NCBI GenBank assembly: GCA_012862575.1
Contig: BLSF01000047.1
Span: forward strand, 286,304 to 350,303
Origin: Parietichytrium sp. I65-24A
Taxonomy: Eukaryota; Sar; Bigyra; Thraustochytrida; Thraustochytriidae
Reading direction: 5' to 3'
Length of the DNA stretch: 64,000 nucleotides
Below, in pieces: positions 21,241-31,391 of the stretch (positions are counted from its first letter, which is position 1; every line of letters begins with the position of its first letter). The notes beneath the pieces were generated by a model. It was not told where the DNA came from, searched no databases, and saw only the letters and a program-made list of their open reading frames with translations. The position numbers and the translations under genes are program-made.

Positions 21241-23420
21241 GATTGTCTCCGTTGCCGTTTCCGTTTCCGTCTTCGAGAACGAGATTAAGAGATAACGATC
21301 CTATTTCTCGGGCGGCACCTCGCTGCTCTGCTCTGCTCTGCTATACTCTGCGAAGCAAGAGTGTGAGTCTCGCGTGGCCGGTCGACACGTGAGCGAGACC
21401 GACTTGGCGGCCAACGCGCGTGGGTACCGGTACTGAGAGCCAACGTGAACGTGAATGAGAATGAGAATGAGAATTAGGAAAGAAAGCCAAGCTCACCACT
21501 GGTGAAAGTCTGCACTGGTTGGTACTGATTGCTGTGAGTGCTTGGAGCACAGCGTCAGTAAGTTGGTACCAAACTGACGTTTGACGGTGCCGATGCTGGC
21601 GATGAGGTCCCTTCCGAGGAGGACTTTAAGCTGCAAAGTCGTCTTGTCGTCTGCTTGTCTCCAAGGGGAAGGAGCTCACGGTCGAAAGAATTTGATGATG
21701 GTTGTAAAAGAACGACAGCATTAACATCATCGTCATCTTCTGCTTCAACATCTTCATCGACTTGAAATGTTCATTGATTGAATTCAAGAAGAAGATGAAG
21801 AAGAAGTGTCGATGGATGGGGCAGTGAGTAACTTACTCTGTCCTGTTCTACACTTGGCCAACTTTGCCGTTGCAATAGGCATGGATAGATGGTCAGTCTA
21901 TGGCGTCGTCTCGTTCCCGTTCCCGTTCTCGTTGTCGTTCAAGTTAACTCGTTCGCTCTTTCTTTCTCGTTGCATCTCTCCATGTGCTAACCCCTGCAAA
22001 TGTTTTTCGATGTTCTTGTTTTCATGTTCTGCTTTTCGAATAAAAGATTATCGAGATAACTTTTCATTTTCTTACTTTTCAAAAGGCCACATGATAATGT
22101 GATAATGGAAATAGGGAACAAGAAAATAAAAAATAGTTGTTGCATCTCATTCTCTCGGAATGATTCACATCGGTTTACCGGTCACTGTTACCCATTGCGG
22201 TAAATCATCTCTAGGACCTCCGAAACGGCTCTCCAAAACAATACCATGTATGGAAAATCATTATACGGTAACTCCCAACAGTACTAGCTAGTAGTGGTAC
22301 CGGTGCCGGTGTCTATATGAGAACAAATCATTGTTCTCTGTAAATGAGCTGCTCCTTGTTCTCCACACCCTAACCCAATCTGCCCTGCCCTGCCTGCCAC
22401 TCGCCTGCTACTCGGAGCGATAGCGAGCTCTATGGTAATCTTCACGGTAAACAGTACTACTGAATCGACTGATCTGACATTATAGACGACCTTATTCAAT
22501 AACGGTAGACAATAGCATTCTTCTACCGGAACGACTAGTCTCCGTGAGAAAATGTTGCGAGAAATACAGTCAAAAATCACCGAAAAATCAATGCATTAAT
22601 TCCTCAGCTAGCCAGCCCCTTACACCCCCTCCTACCCACCACCTATTCCCATAACACCTCCACCACATATCGCCTCCAGGCTGAACTAACCTTTAATCAC
22701 CCACCTCCTACACAACCACCTTTTACCACTAATACCAGACCTCCGCTACCATCCCCATAGCCGCACAACTACCCCTCTCCTACCCATCGATATAGTCAAA
22801 CCTCTAGTAGTGGCAACGAGTGGAAAGAAAAGCGCAACAGAGAGAGTCACACAAAGAGAGAGAGAGGAGAAAGCAAGATCAGAAAAGTGTACGCGGCGAG
22901 GACACATAGCGGAGTATATAACGTACGTAGGTTTTATAGGCGGGGTGGCCGCGGACTAGTGAAACAGAGAGAGAGAGAGAGAGAAAGGGTTCCTCTTTTG
23001 AGTGGGCGAGAGAGAGAGAGAGAGAGAGATGGATTGTGGATTGTGAGCTATTTGCTCTGTTTGTTTGTTTGTTTGTTTGTTTGAATGAATGAATGACTAT
23101 CTGCCGAGAGATGTGAAGAGAGAGAGAGAGAGAGAGATGCAAAGTATGGGAGAGGATGCGCAGACTGTGACTGTGCAGGAAATGGTTGTGTTAATATTGT
23201 GTGCGAAATGAGTTGGTTTACTCAATGAATTGAACAAATACAAGAATACTGACGAAAGCGTTTTGATGGATTTGGTTGTTTTGTAATTATGTCATGCATT
23301 GTGTTGTTGCGGAATGTGGAATGTGGAATGATGGTGAAACTTTTTGAATTTTTGTTTGTTGAAACAGAGCAGGAGACGGCGCTTTTAGGTGGTGTTGGAT
23401 CAATTTAAAAACAGAAGAAA
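21241..23420. other. Intergenic between divergent AK-like and QCR9 genes
   Basis: A shared upstream region for a minus-strand gene (start 21240) and a plus-strand gene (start 23421). It has a GGTACCGGTACTGAG palindrome at 21423-21437, another at 22297-22305, a CT/TTC-rich stretch, GA microsatellites (about 22969-22986, 23010-23028, 23118-23137) and TTTG/AATG runs (about 23057-23094). No coding region is seen. Confidence 0.65.
22969..23137. repeat. GA, TTTG and AATG microsatellite cluster
   Basis: Three GA tracts flank a TTTG run (about 23057-23083) and a short GAATG run, about 300 bp upstream of the QCR9 start. Confidence 0.9.
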
Positions 23421-23759
23421 ATGTCGGCTAGCTTGATGTCATCCGCACGCGGCGTTGCCCGTAATGTGCTGACTCAGAGACGCCTCGTGGCTGCCAATGC
23501 AAACGTTGCTGGCCGCGTGATGCAGCGCCGTGGAGTTCAAACCAGCGGAGCTCTCTACAACAATGTGTTCGCTTCCAACTCCAGGTATGTGACCTTCGTC
23601 ATCGCAGGAGCTGTCATCGGAGAGATGGCGTACGGCTTCCTCGGAGACACTGTCTGGAGGATGAACAACAGGGGCAAGCTCTACGAAGACATTGACTGGT
23701 CCAAGTGGGAGTCCCTCTATGTCGACGAGGAGGAGGAAGAAGAGGAGGACGACGAGTAG
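23421..23759 (+). CDS. QCR9: Cytochrome bc1 complex subunit 9 (QCR9/UQCR10 family) with acidic tail
   Basis: 112 residues. Residues 1-43 are rich in Arg, Ala and Ser with no acidic residue, a typical mitochondrial presequence. Residues 55-73 form one membrane segment (RYVTFVIAGAVIGEMAYGF), followed by the family signature: DTVWRMNNRGKLYEDIDW corresponds to the D-x-I/W-x(2)-x-N-x-GK-LW-x-D-I block of UQCR10. The subunit is a small single-span component of respiratory complex III near Rieske protein and cytochrome c1. Unusual is the tail: residues 102-112 are only Asp/Glu. Known homologues place the C-terminus on the intermembrane side, so the tail would sit near the cytochrome c docking surface, a job normally done by the acidic hinge subunit QCR6. 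The ATG has A at -3 and follows an AC/AG-rich leader. Confidence 0.85.
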   Translation: MSASLMSSARGVARNVLTQRRLVAANANVAGRVMQRRGVQTSGALYNNVFASNSRYVTFVIAGAVIGEMAYGFLGDTVWRMNNRGKLYEDIDWSKWESLYVDEEEEEEEDDE

Positions 23760-24397
23760 AAAAACTGGTGAACCATCAGAGAAGGTGTCGGTTGGGGAGT
23801 TACCTCGTTCCGGGTTGCCGTCCAAGTGATGATCACATGTGAACCCGTACAGCCACTTTTTGCTGAGCAGAGAAGGCGCGAGCTCGAAGCGTTGGGACCT
23901 TTTCGGCAACTTTGGCTTTGCAGGTCAAGGAGTCGGCGGCGGCTATGGTGTGGTTTGTCCCTGATATGGCATTAATGATGATGACGATGAAGATGGTGGT
24001 GGTGGTGATGATGGTGTGCATCTTTATGCGCCAGAGGCAATTTTTTGCGCTCTTGGTGTCGAGCGATGTAGCGCCTAGATGTGAAGTCAGTCAGAGAAAA
24101 AAGAAGAAAAGTATTCACTTTCTCTAAAACATAAAAAAAAGAAATAAACCCCCAAAATGTCGAGTTTATCAAGTTGAAAAGGTTAGGCCGTTTACTACTT
24201 GATGTGTGAGTTGAAGAACGCTTTTCTGTGTTCCGTGTTGCTTTTCTCTCTCCGGGTTGAGAGAAAACGAGACCGTCGAATGCAGTAGACTAGGCTTGCC
24301 TCTTTCTTTTTTCGTGTTCAGGCGGACAGCACACCTGGTATATAATAGCTAACTTTTATGAATCATCCAAAATTTACCTACATGTGGACACCGCGAA
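23760..24397. other. QCR9 3' flank, tail-to-tail spacer
   Basis: Spacer between two convergent genes, with a GAT/GGT-repeat patch at about 23973-24015 and an AATAAA at 24143-24148 that could be the QCR9 polyadenylation signal. No gene seen. Confidence 0.6.
24143..24148 (+). terminator. Possible polyadenylation signal of QCR9
   Basis: AATAAA in an A-rich stretch 384 nt after the QCR9 stop. The distance is long, so this is only a candidate. Confidence 0.3.
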
Positions 24398-25258
24398 TCA
24401 GATGATGAGGAAATAATCTTCAAGAAGGCATATCAACACATCCAGAGGCTGCCGGGTATCTTCCAAGTCGATTTCATAGAGCTTACGAAGAAGCGCTCGG
24501 AAATGCGCGGTGATGCCCACGCTCAGCGGCTTCTCAACACGCGCCAGCAGCCCATAGTACCATGCGCATCTGTTCAAGCTAAAGTTCGCAAGCAACCTTT
24601 CTTTATCACCATCCCCACCATCCTCGCCCCCGCCCTCGCATTCCCCTTCGTCAAGGCAATCCTCATCGCTGAAGATCATGTCCTTGAGCATCTTGGAGCA
24701 CTCCTTTTGGTCCAGTTGCACAAGCACGTGCATACTTGGAAAATCTGTTTCCATGAGTTGCGCCCAGGCCTTGGCGTCATTCTTTTTCGGCAATTCGGCA
24801 TCCAAGCCGACGACGCCCTCCATCGAATTCGCAGAGCTGGCAGCATCAAGAATCCTCTGCTCCCACTGCATCAAATACTGTCTGATTCTTACAAACTCGT
24901 TCACGGTGTCTTTCCGCCAAAATTTACTCGGCGATGAAAGCTCGAGTTTCCCATTGCGCACTGCCATCGGCGGAAGGTTTTTCTGTGCAGGAAATTGAAC
25001 ACTGATCTTGGCATTCTCCGTGGCAAGTCGTATTTGGCGCATGGCATCGGCGTCCGCTTGGAACGTCTTATTCATGCTCGCATTCTCCATTTTCACCCTC
25101 GCAAAGTGCTCTTGTGCATCTTCGCTCGGGACCCCAAGAGACACCCGCTCGGCCAGTTCTTCCGCCGAGAACCGGCTGGTTCCTACGGGAAGAACCGCGC
25201 GCTGCCCGCCTCCTTCCTCCTCGTCATCTTCGTCATCTTTGCGCTTTCGCCAATGCAT
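24398..25258 (-). CDS. GEMIN2: Gemin2/SIP1/Brr1-like spliceosomal snRNP assembly factor
   Basis: 286 residues. The strongest evidence is the C-terminus (about 229-286): RCAWYYGLLARVEKPLSVG, then an arginine-rich helix (HFRALLRKLYEI), then PLDVLICLLEDYF. This is the Gemin2 signature order of WlyaLLacLEKPL, a Leu/Arg helix (IRxLxRRCxE) and LNvLIclvsryF. The middle helix (VRIRQYLMQWEQRILDAA) fits the family's R-x-Y-x(3)-W segment. Gemin2 cradles the Sm D1/D2/F/E/G pentamer while U snRNPs form in the cytoplasm; yeast Brr1 is the distant equivalent. Residues 5-18 are acidic and a second acidic run (DEGECEGGGEDGGDGD) interrupts the helices near 200-218. The presence of a snRNP factor implies that the organism still splices, even though the genes in this window appear intronless. 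Confidence 0.75.
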   Translation of the reverse strand: MHWRKRKDDEDDEEEGGGQRAVLPVGTSRFSAEELAERVSLGVPSEDAQEHFARVKMENASMNKTFQADADAMRQIRLATENAKISVQFPAQKNLPPMAVRNGKLELSSPSKFWRKDTVNEFVRIRQYLMQWEQRILDAASSANSMEGVVGLDAELPKKNDAKAWAQLMETDFPSMHVLVQLDQKECSKMLKDMIFSDEDCLDEGECEGGGEDGGDGDKERLLANFSLNRCAWYYGLLARVEKPLSVGITAHFRALLRKLYEIDLEDTRQPLDVLICLLEDYFLII

Positions 25259-26747
25259 TTCGATTCTTTTCTGTGTCTCTTTCTTCCTCTCTCACTCGCA
25301 CAAATCTCTCTTTTGCTCTCTCTCTCTCTTTCATCGCCGCCAAATGGCAAATCCGGGGGGGATGCTATGAGAATGTTTATCCGGATGGTAAGAGGACGCC
25401 AATTGCGGGGGCTTGGTGCATGATGAAGATATATGAAGATTGCAAGTTGCGAGGTGCGATAGTGCGATTGCAAAATTGTGCGTAAAGTATTGGAAGCGTT
25501 TGGGAACGGTTGGACGATGTTGGGCGTTTGATGGAAGTCAGGTGCGTGCGGGGAATGGAATGGCGGATGAAAGGTTTCATGTTTGTGGTTAGTGGATTGG
25601 CGGTTTTTTAAATGACGTTTTTTCGACCGTCCGGCTCGGGGAAAGATGGCGATTTCTTTGGAACCCTTGGCTGGCAATCAACTTGGCCTCCACTCTGCGT
25701 TATTTTATTTTATTCTATTCTACTATGTTCTGTGCTTTGATGTATGCGTTGCTTTGCCTGCGTTCTCACTTTTTCTCGAACGGGTACGTGAACAAGGACT
25801 GTCAGCTCCAAGGCGATGGGACCATTCAATGTTGAAGAATCGGTATAGGGCTCTCCAGTTCCTTCGTGCCTTTCGCGCTTAAATACGAATGATTCCGCAA
25901 CTCCAGCAACCTGAGGTAAGAATTCCGTGTCCGGCCTGAAAGCCGGCGAAACAGGCCATCCGTAGGCAATTTCTTTCCAAAAGCACAGCAAAGAACAGAA
26001 TGGAAAACATGTATCATACACTTCACGGCGGTACCGACCATCATCTGCCCGACTTTGGATTCCTTCCGTTCTTCACATCTATCATATCAACTTGACCAAC
26101 TGGAGCTCTGAATCAGATCTCGACGAAGGAAACAATACCACGACCCATCGCAACGCTTCCGGAAGCGCAGATTTTTAAAACAGCTTTCTTTATTTTTCCA
26201 AGTCAAAAGTAAACTTTCACATAACAACCAACCTATTTCGCACTCTTCTTCCTGCCTTCCCACGCACATGATCATCTGCCCGACGGCGAGCTCACATTCC
26301 CCACAATTCGAAACCAGCCTAACCCCCATGGAACTCTGAAAGCAACGGAACCCGTTTCAACTCTTCCAATGCGTTTTTTTTTCCAAAACATCTCATTATT
26401 TCATTGAACAAACAACTTGTTTACTCTCCACCAAACAACTGTAAACTTTCACGAACCAAGAAACAAACCAACCAACAAACCAACCAACCCACTTTCACAT
26501 TCATCTTCCAAAACATTCCAAATCTACTCAATCAATCAAGTCAAATCACCCAAATCACCCAAACTCCAATCATTCTCCACACATTTTCGCAAATTCCACA
26601 CATTTCCCACACACCACCAATCACTTCCACCCGCCCATTCTTACTCCCCACCTACTCCAAACTCTACCCAACCCCCCTCGCCCATTCCCCCATCTGCCTG
26701 CCATACATTCTCCACAGACACATCTCTCCTTCCCGGGCACACTTGAA

Positions 26748-26790
26748 CATACATACACATACACACACATACATACATACATACATACAC
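26748..26790. repeat. CATA/CACA microsatellite
   Basis: Alternating CATA and CACA units about 70 bp upstream of the ESF2 start codon, probably within its promoter or 5' leader. Confidence 0.9.
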
Positions 26791-26829
26791 GGTCCTCGCA
26801 GTCCCCGGCGTTCCGGGAACGTTCCTCGC

Positions 26830-26843
26830 GGTTAGGTTAGGTG
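26830..26843 (+). promoter_or_regulatory. TTAGG direct-repeat motif before ESF2
   Basis: GGTTAGGTTAGGTG lies 17 nt before the ESF2 ATG. The same motif occurs upstream of the desulfurase-TtcA gene and at two other intergenic sites. A role as promoter or leader element is a guess from recurrence only. Confidence 0.3.
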
Positions 26844-26860
26844 TGTGTGAGATAGATAGA

Positions 26861-27952
26861 ATGGCGCCGAAGAAGGAGGAGACGAAGAAGAATACGAAGA
26901 AGAATACGAAGAAGAATACGAAGAAGAGTGCGGCGGCCAAGGAAGAGCGAGAGGAAGATGTGCAGTCTTTGCCACGTGCTTCTGAGAGCGATGAGAGCGA
27001 ACTAGAGAACAGTTCGGAGCAGGACCCTACGGAGCGCGCTGTTGCCCAAGATGAAGATGATGAAGATGATGACATTGGAGATGACAATGACAATGACAAT
27101 GACATTGGCGATGGTGATGGTGATAGAGGATCCGACGCTCAGTCAGAAGATGTAGACGATCAAGATGAAGATGAAGATGAAGATGCTGCTCCTGATGTTG
27201 ATGTTGATGTTGATGGAGATGATAATGACAATGACAATGGCAATGACGATGATGAGATGGAGGCTGACATGCGTTCCTCATCTCTCATGGATCTCGTGGA
27301 TGTCCAGGACTCGGAGGAGAAGCCGAAGAAGAAGGGCGTGGTATACATCAGCCACCCGCCGCCGTTCATGAAGCCAATGAAAGTGAAGCACCTGCTCGGC
27401 CAACTCGGGGAGGTGACAAACCTCTATTTGGAACCCGAGGACCCGGGCGTGCGGAAGAATCGGGCGAAGAAAGGCGGTTCCAAAAAGATCAAGTACAAGG
27501 AGGGCTGGATCGAGTTCGCGGATCGCAAAGTGGCCAAGACCATCGCCGCTGCGCTCAACGGCGAGCCTGTGGGAGGCAACAGGAGAGGATTTCACTATGA
27601 CGACAGGTGGTCGCTCAGGTACTTGCCCGGGTTCAAGTGGCAGTTCCTGGCGGAGCGGGCGCGCATCGAGAAACTCACAAAGTCCATGCAACTTCGGGCG
27701 GAGCTGGCCGACGCGAAACGCGAGAACGACGATTATTTGGAGCGGGTCAACAAGTCCAAGGAGATCAAGAGCATGCAGGCCAAGGCGCAGAAGAGAGCGC
27801 AGAAACGCAAGCAGGAGGGGCTTCCGGCGAAAGAGAAGAAGAGCGGCGATGCCAAGCGAACGTTCAAACAGCTGGACGGCCTCGAAGAGTACAAAAATAA
27901 AAAGGTGCGCGGCGCCGAAGGCGAAGAGTGGTTGGATAGTGTATTTACATGA
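26861..27952 (+). CDS. ESF2: ESF2/ABT1-type pre-18S rRNA processing factor
   Basis: 363 residues from the ATG at 26861 (A at -3). Residues 1-25 are basic with four exact Lys-Lys-Asn-Thr repeats. Residues about 40-155 are very acidic and carry long Asp/Asn runs encoded by GATGAT/AATGAC repeats. Residues about 159-262 are the RNA-recognition domain with the family hallmarks: GVVYISHPPPFMKPMKVKHL, a basic insert (RKNRAKKGGSKK), YKEGWIEFADRKVAK and RGFHYDDRWSLRYLPGFKW. The tail (about 265-340) is a charged helix (AELADAKRENDDYLERV) typical of ESF2/ABT1. In yeast Esf2 acts in the nucleolus within the small-subunit processome and stimulates the DEAD-box helicase Dbp8. The stop lies 134 bp from the stop of the convergent desulfurase-TtcA gene, so the two 3' ends are close. 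Confidence 0.92.
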   Translation: MAPKKEETKKNTKKNTKKNTKKSAAAKEEREEDVQSLPRASESDESELENSSEQDPTERAVAQDEDDEDDDIGDDNDNDNDIGDGDGDRGSDAQSEDVDDQDEDEDEDAAPDVDVDVDGDDNDNDNGNDDDEMEADMRSSSLMDLVDVQDSEEKPKKKGVVYISHPPPFMKPMKVKHLLGQLGEVTNLYLEPEDPGVRKNRAKKGGSKKIKYKEGWIEFADRKVAKTIAAALNGEPVGGNRRGFHYDDRWSLRYLPGFKWQFLAERARIEKLTKSMQLRAELADAKRENDDYLERVNKSKEIKSMQAKAQKRAQKRKQEGLPAKEKKSGDAKRTFKQLDGLEEYKNKKVRGAEGEEWLDSVFT

Positions 27953-28086
27953 TATAATGTTAGAATTTTGGTCTTTGTGTGATTTGTTTTTTGGTCTTTC
28001 TTTCTCGTCATGCAGCCCCACTCCCGCTTCCTTCGATCGCGCTTTGTGAGCACGGAGCGGGGACTCTCACACATTCATGTAGTCGG

Positions 28087-31000
28087 TCATTCCGTCTCCA
28101 TCTTCGTGTCCTCCGCAGCCACTTGGGCCATTTCCGCCTTCTGCGCAAGTGCTTTGGGTGCCACCGGCCGATTGCCGTTCGAATCTTTGGCCCCCACGCG
28201 TTTCCCTTTCTGCTCGCGAGACGTCAAGGAGTCCTCCAAAACAGACAGAATGTCCTGGTCCATCAGTGGAACTAGAGCGCGACGAATGCTGTTAAAGATA
28301 CTTGGACTCGTCGCCTCTTCCTTTGCCAAGAGCTTCTTGACGCGCTTACGCTCCTGAGGCGCCTCGAAGCACGCTGGGCAATTTTCGTTTATAACGGGGA
28401 GCTTGGCCTTGTAGGCAAACTCCTTCGTGTCCTTCTCTCGCGTGTACACCAGGGGCCGGATGATGCGAATGTCTCCTTTTTTCTCTTCGTAGTGAGCCAT
28501 CATTGTCCTGGCGTGCCCATTGTGAAATAAGCCCATCATCAATGTCTCTGCGCAATCGTCCAAGTGCTGCGCCAACACAAGGGTATTGTACCCATTCTCC
28601 CTGGCGCATGTGTACAAGAGCCCGCGCTTCATCCGTGCGCAGAAGGAGCAAATGGAGGTGCCCTGAAGAGACCCGCTCTTTGCGCGATCAAAGATAGGGT
28701 CCTTCACAAAATGATACTTGACGCCGAGCGCCTTCATATAAGGAATCAGAGGCGACGGGTCAAACGCCTCCGTCATCGGGTCAACTGTACAAGCAGCCAA
28801 CTCAAATCGAACAGGAGCCTTCTTCTGAAGATGCAGCAAGACATGAAGCAGAGCAAGCGAGTCCTTCCCGCCACTGAGTCCGAGAAGCAAGCGATCGCCA
28901 TCGCGAATCATATCCCACTCCGCGATGGCCTTGCCTACAAAACGAAGAATGTTCTTCGGCGGCTTGGGGAATAACTTTGCGCCGGCCATCTCCCAATGAC
29001 CGATCATTTGCGCAGACTCCTTGGGCACCGAGCCATCCTCCTCGGCCTTGCTCATAATACTGTCTTTGTCAATGGTGATGGTCTGTGTCAAATCATCCCG
29101 GATGACTTGCGCGTTACGGAGTGGGAATTTGTCTTTAGTTCGCCTAATAAAGCAGGTGTTGTCTTTGCAAATCACGTTCGGGTCCTCCAGCGGCTTCTCA
29201 AGCTTTGCGCGCTTCGTTGGAGACGACCTCTCGGGTGGCTCGCGAGCATCAGGATCAGAGGCTGACTCTGGGCTGTCGCTGTGGCGTTTATGTTCTGCTG
29301 CGCCGTTTTGCTCGGGCAAACTAGCGATCGCCTCCTCCATTGAGGACTTGAGCATCGTCCAGTATGACTCTGGGTCAAAGACACGCTTCTCCGACAAGTC
29401 TTTGCCGGACTCCATCGCCACAGACTCTGTTAATGTAGATGAAATGGAAGGCTTCACGCCTAGCCGTATCTCGTCCAACGCCTCAGACGGAAGAACAAAC
29501 CAACGCAACGGGGCGGCGGTTTCTGACAAGAGGTTCGCCTGGTCGCCCAAGCTTTCCTTTCGCATGGCGTCTGTATCTACCAAAACAGAGAGGCCCTCTT
29601 TCAACAAGCGATCGTAGTCCGGCGTGGGCACTGATGGAGACTCCTTGCCGACATGGCTTGGCTCCGCCTCAGGAAAGAGGTTGGCGTCTTCCAGCCACAG
29701 ACGGCCAGGAAATTTGGTGAATCGAGTCCTGTGTTTCCACTCCCCAGTCCTTGTGTTGAATCGATAGAGAGGCAAAAGCTTCCAGCCGTGCTCAGCCACA
29801 TCACAAACAGCTTTTAAGATGTAGTCGACCTCCGCTTCGTCCGCAAAGTAGGCCAAGCTTAGTCGCGTGAATCCAGGCCGGAGGTACTCGCAATGCTTTG
29901 GGTCACGGACGAGCTCATCTTCGATTTTCTCAATGACGTCTCTCTTTATTCCCAAGAGTCGTTGTGCATAAGGGCCAGCGCAAGCACACCCCCCGCGACT
30001 TTGGATTCCGTAAAGGTCGTTGAGCAGAGCCGACACGAAGTTGTAGTGCAAAAAGAGGCCTTCGTCGCCGTGCTTGATGAGAAAAGAGGCAATGGGGAGC
30101 TGCTTTGCCTGTACATTGGACCAATCTGGCCCGAGCAAAGCAATCTTTGGATGCCCTCCAAGAACATCTCTGATCTTCTGGGCCCACTTGGCGTCAATCT
30201 TGTCGATCAGGTCACACCCAATGGACTGCTTCAATTGAAAAGCCAAGCCTGCGCGAATAGCGCCAACAACATCCGGTGTGCCGCCCTCCTCTCTCTCCAC
30301 CCGGTTCGACAGGTAACGGTGGGAGTCATCCTTGACAAAGTATACGGTGCCTCCGCCGGCGCTCAGGTCGGCTGGCACAACGTTCTGGAACAGGCGCTTT
30401 TTGGCGACCAAAACGCCGGGAGTGTTGACCCCACCAACGAATTTGTGGGGGGACAGAACGACGGCATCTTTGTGTGCGAACGCCCGGTCTGGGTGATCTC
30501 CTGCTAGGACGGGGTTCATGTCAATGTTTACATAGGGGCCAGCGGCTGCGTAGTCCCAAATAGCAAGTGCACCGTGTCTATGCAGGACCGCTGATACCTT
30601 GTCGACGTCCTCCATGATCCCAGTCACATTCGAGGCGGCGGAAAACGCGCCAATTAGAAGAGGCCTATCTTTGTGCTGCACAAGGAGTTCCACGAGATGG
30701 TCTTGGTCGAGGCCAGTGCCAGACTCGTTCTCCCTCACGTTGATCACATCAGCGTTGGACTCGCGCCACGGCAAAATGTTCGAGTGGTGCTCAAATGGAC
30801 CAACAAACACCACCGGACGCCTGGAGCTCTCAGCGGCCACGTTCAATTGCACCTTGAGCCCCAGCACGCTCACGAGCTTGTTGATTGCCGCAGTGGTCCC
30901 GCTTCCCGTGAAGAGCACTACGTCCGTCCTCGTGTTGGCGTTCACTGCTTGCTGGATGATCTGCCTGGCCTCGGTGCGAAAGCACGTGCTTTGCAAGCCC

Positions 31001-31290
31001 GAGATGGACGTGGATGTGTGCGTATTTGCGTAAAACCTGTACACATTCTCCCGAATAAACTCCTCCACAGGGCCATACGCTCTACCACTCGCAGTCCAGT
31101 CAGCATAGAGCATCGGCCGCGGGCCGAACGGCCCATTGAACTCCGACTTGGCGCCGATGACGCCATTTCGCACCCTCGCAAGTTTCTCTTCGTCTGAGAC
31201 CTTCCCGGCTTCGCTTCGCGGCCCTCTCTCTTCCCTCCCTGGCTCGCCCAAGTCCACAAATTCGCGGAAGCCGACTTCGTCCTCGTCCAT
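28087..31290 (-). CDS. Fused cysteine desulfurase - TtcA-type tRNA 2-thiolation enzyme
   Basis: 1,067 residues from the first ATG at 31290; the frame upstream has only non-ATG codons in a GAAATAC repeat. Residues about 50-505 are a class V aminotransferase: ADWTASGR (63-70), WDYAAAGPYV, the PLP lysine in LSPHKFVGG (K283) and a mobile-loop cysteine in GGCACAGPY (C435 or C437). Residues about 540-770 are a linker that becomes Ser/Pro-rich, with a nuclear-type cluster (PTKRAKLEKP). Residues about 780-1020 are a TtcA-family PP-loop ATPase: SGGKDS (806-811), SICSFCARMKRG with CxxC at 881-884, HLDDCAET, and ENCPACFE with CxxC at 971-974. In bacteria TtcA uses a 4Fe-4S cluster and ATP to make 2-thiocytidine at tRNA position 32, with sulfur from the desulfurase IscS. 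Here donor and acceptor would be one chain. There is no clear organelle transit peptide; the acidic N-terminus argues for the cytosol or nucleus. Confidence 0.9.
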   Translation of the reverse strand: MDEDEVGFREFVDLGEPGREERGPRSEAGKVSDEEKLARVRNGVIGAKSEFNGPFGPRPMLYADWTASGRAYGPVEEFIRENVYRFYANTHTSTSISGLQSTCFRTEARQIIQQAVNANTRTDVVLFTGSGTTAAINKLVSVLGLKVQLNVAAESSRRPVVFVGPFEHHSNILPWRESNADVINVRENESGTGLDQDHLVELLVQHKDRPLLIGAFSAASNVTGIMEDVDKVSAVLHRHGALAIWDYAAAGPYVNIDMNPVLAGDHPDRAFAHKDAVVLSPHKFVGGVNTPGVLVAKKRLFQNVVPADLSAGGGTVYFVKDDSHRYLSNRVEREEGGTPDVVGAIRAGLAFQLKQSIGCDLIDKIDAKWAQKIRDVLGGHPKIALLGPDWSNVQAKQLPIASFLIKHGDEGLFLHYNFVSALLNDLYGIQSRGGCACAGPYAQRLLGIKRDVIEKIEDELVRDPKHCEYLRPGFTRLSLAYFADEAEVDYILKAVCDVAEHGWKLLPLYRFNTRTGEWKHRTRFTKFPGRLWLEDANLFPEAEPSHVGKESPSVPTPDYDRLLKEGLSVLVDTDAMRKESLGDQANLLSETAAPLRWFVLPSEALDEIRLGVKPSISSTLTESVAMESGKDLSEKRVFDPESYWTMLKSSMEEAIASLPEQNGAAEHKRHSDSPESASDPDAREPPERSSPTKRAKLEKPLEDPNVICKDNTCFIRRTKDKFPLRNAQVIRDDLTQTITIDKDSIMSKAEEDGSVPKESAQMIGHWEMAGAKLFPKPPKNILRFVGKAIAEWDMIRDGDRLLLGLSGGKDSLALLHVLLHLQKKAPVRFELAACTVDPMTEAFDPSPLIPYMKALGVKYHFVKDPIFDRAKSGSLQGTSICSFCARMKRGLLYTCARENGYNTLVLAQHLDDCAETLMMGLFHNGHARTMMAHYEEKKGDIRIIRPLVYTREKDTKEFAYKAKLPVINENCPACFEAPQERKRVKKLLAKEEATSPSIFNSIRRALVPLMDQDILSVLEDSLTSREQKGKRVGAKDSNGNRPVAPKALAQKAEMAQVAAEDTKMETE

Positions 31291-31333
31291 CTCGTCCCTT
31301 CCTTGCGCGAATTCAAAACCCACTCCACGAGCA

Positions 31334-31391
31334 CGAAATACGAAATACGAATTACGAATCAAGAAATACGAAATACGAATTACGAAATACG
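31334..31391. repeat. Degenerate GAAATAC minisatellite at the fusion gene's 5' end
   Basis: Repeated ACGAAATACGAA/ATTACGAA units immediately upstream of the desulfurase-TtcA ATG, probably in its 5' leader. On the sense strand it reads as TTCGTAATTC repeats and keeps the frame open without a Met, so the apparent longer N-terminus is not credible. Confidence 0.9.

Larger units (their letters stand above)
25259..26860. other. Intergenic between divergent Gemin2-like and ESF2 genes
   Basis: Shared upstream region. CT tracts occur at 25300-25332, AACC/CAAA-rich degenerate repeats at 26460-26600 and a CATA microsatellite at 26748-26790. A GGTTAGGTTAGG motif ends 19 nt before the ESF2 start. No coding region recognised. 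Confidence 0.6.

Noticed and set aside
20585-21295. Plus-strand frames of 215-236 codons over the AK-like gene's 5' end
   Set aside because: Opposite strand of a well-supported coding region; no domain.
27278-28021. 247-codon minus-strand frame
   Set aside because: Antisense shadow of the ESF2 gene.
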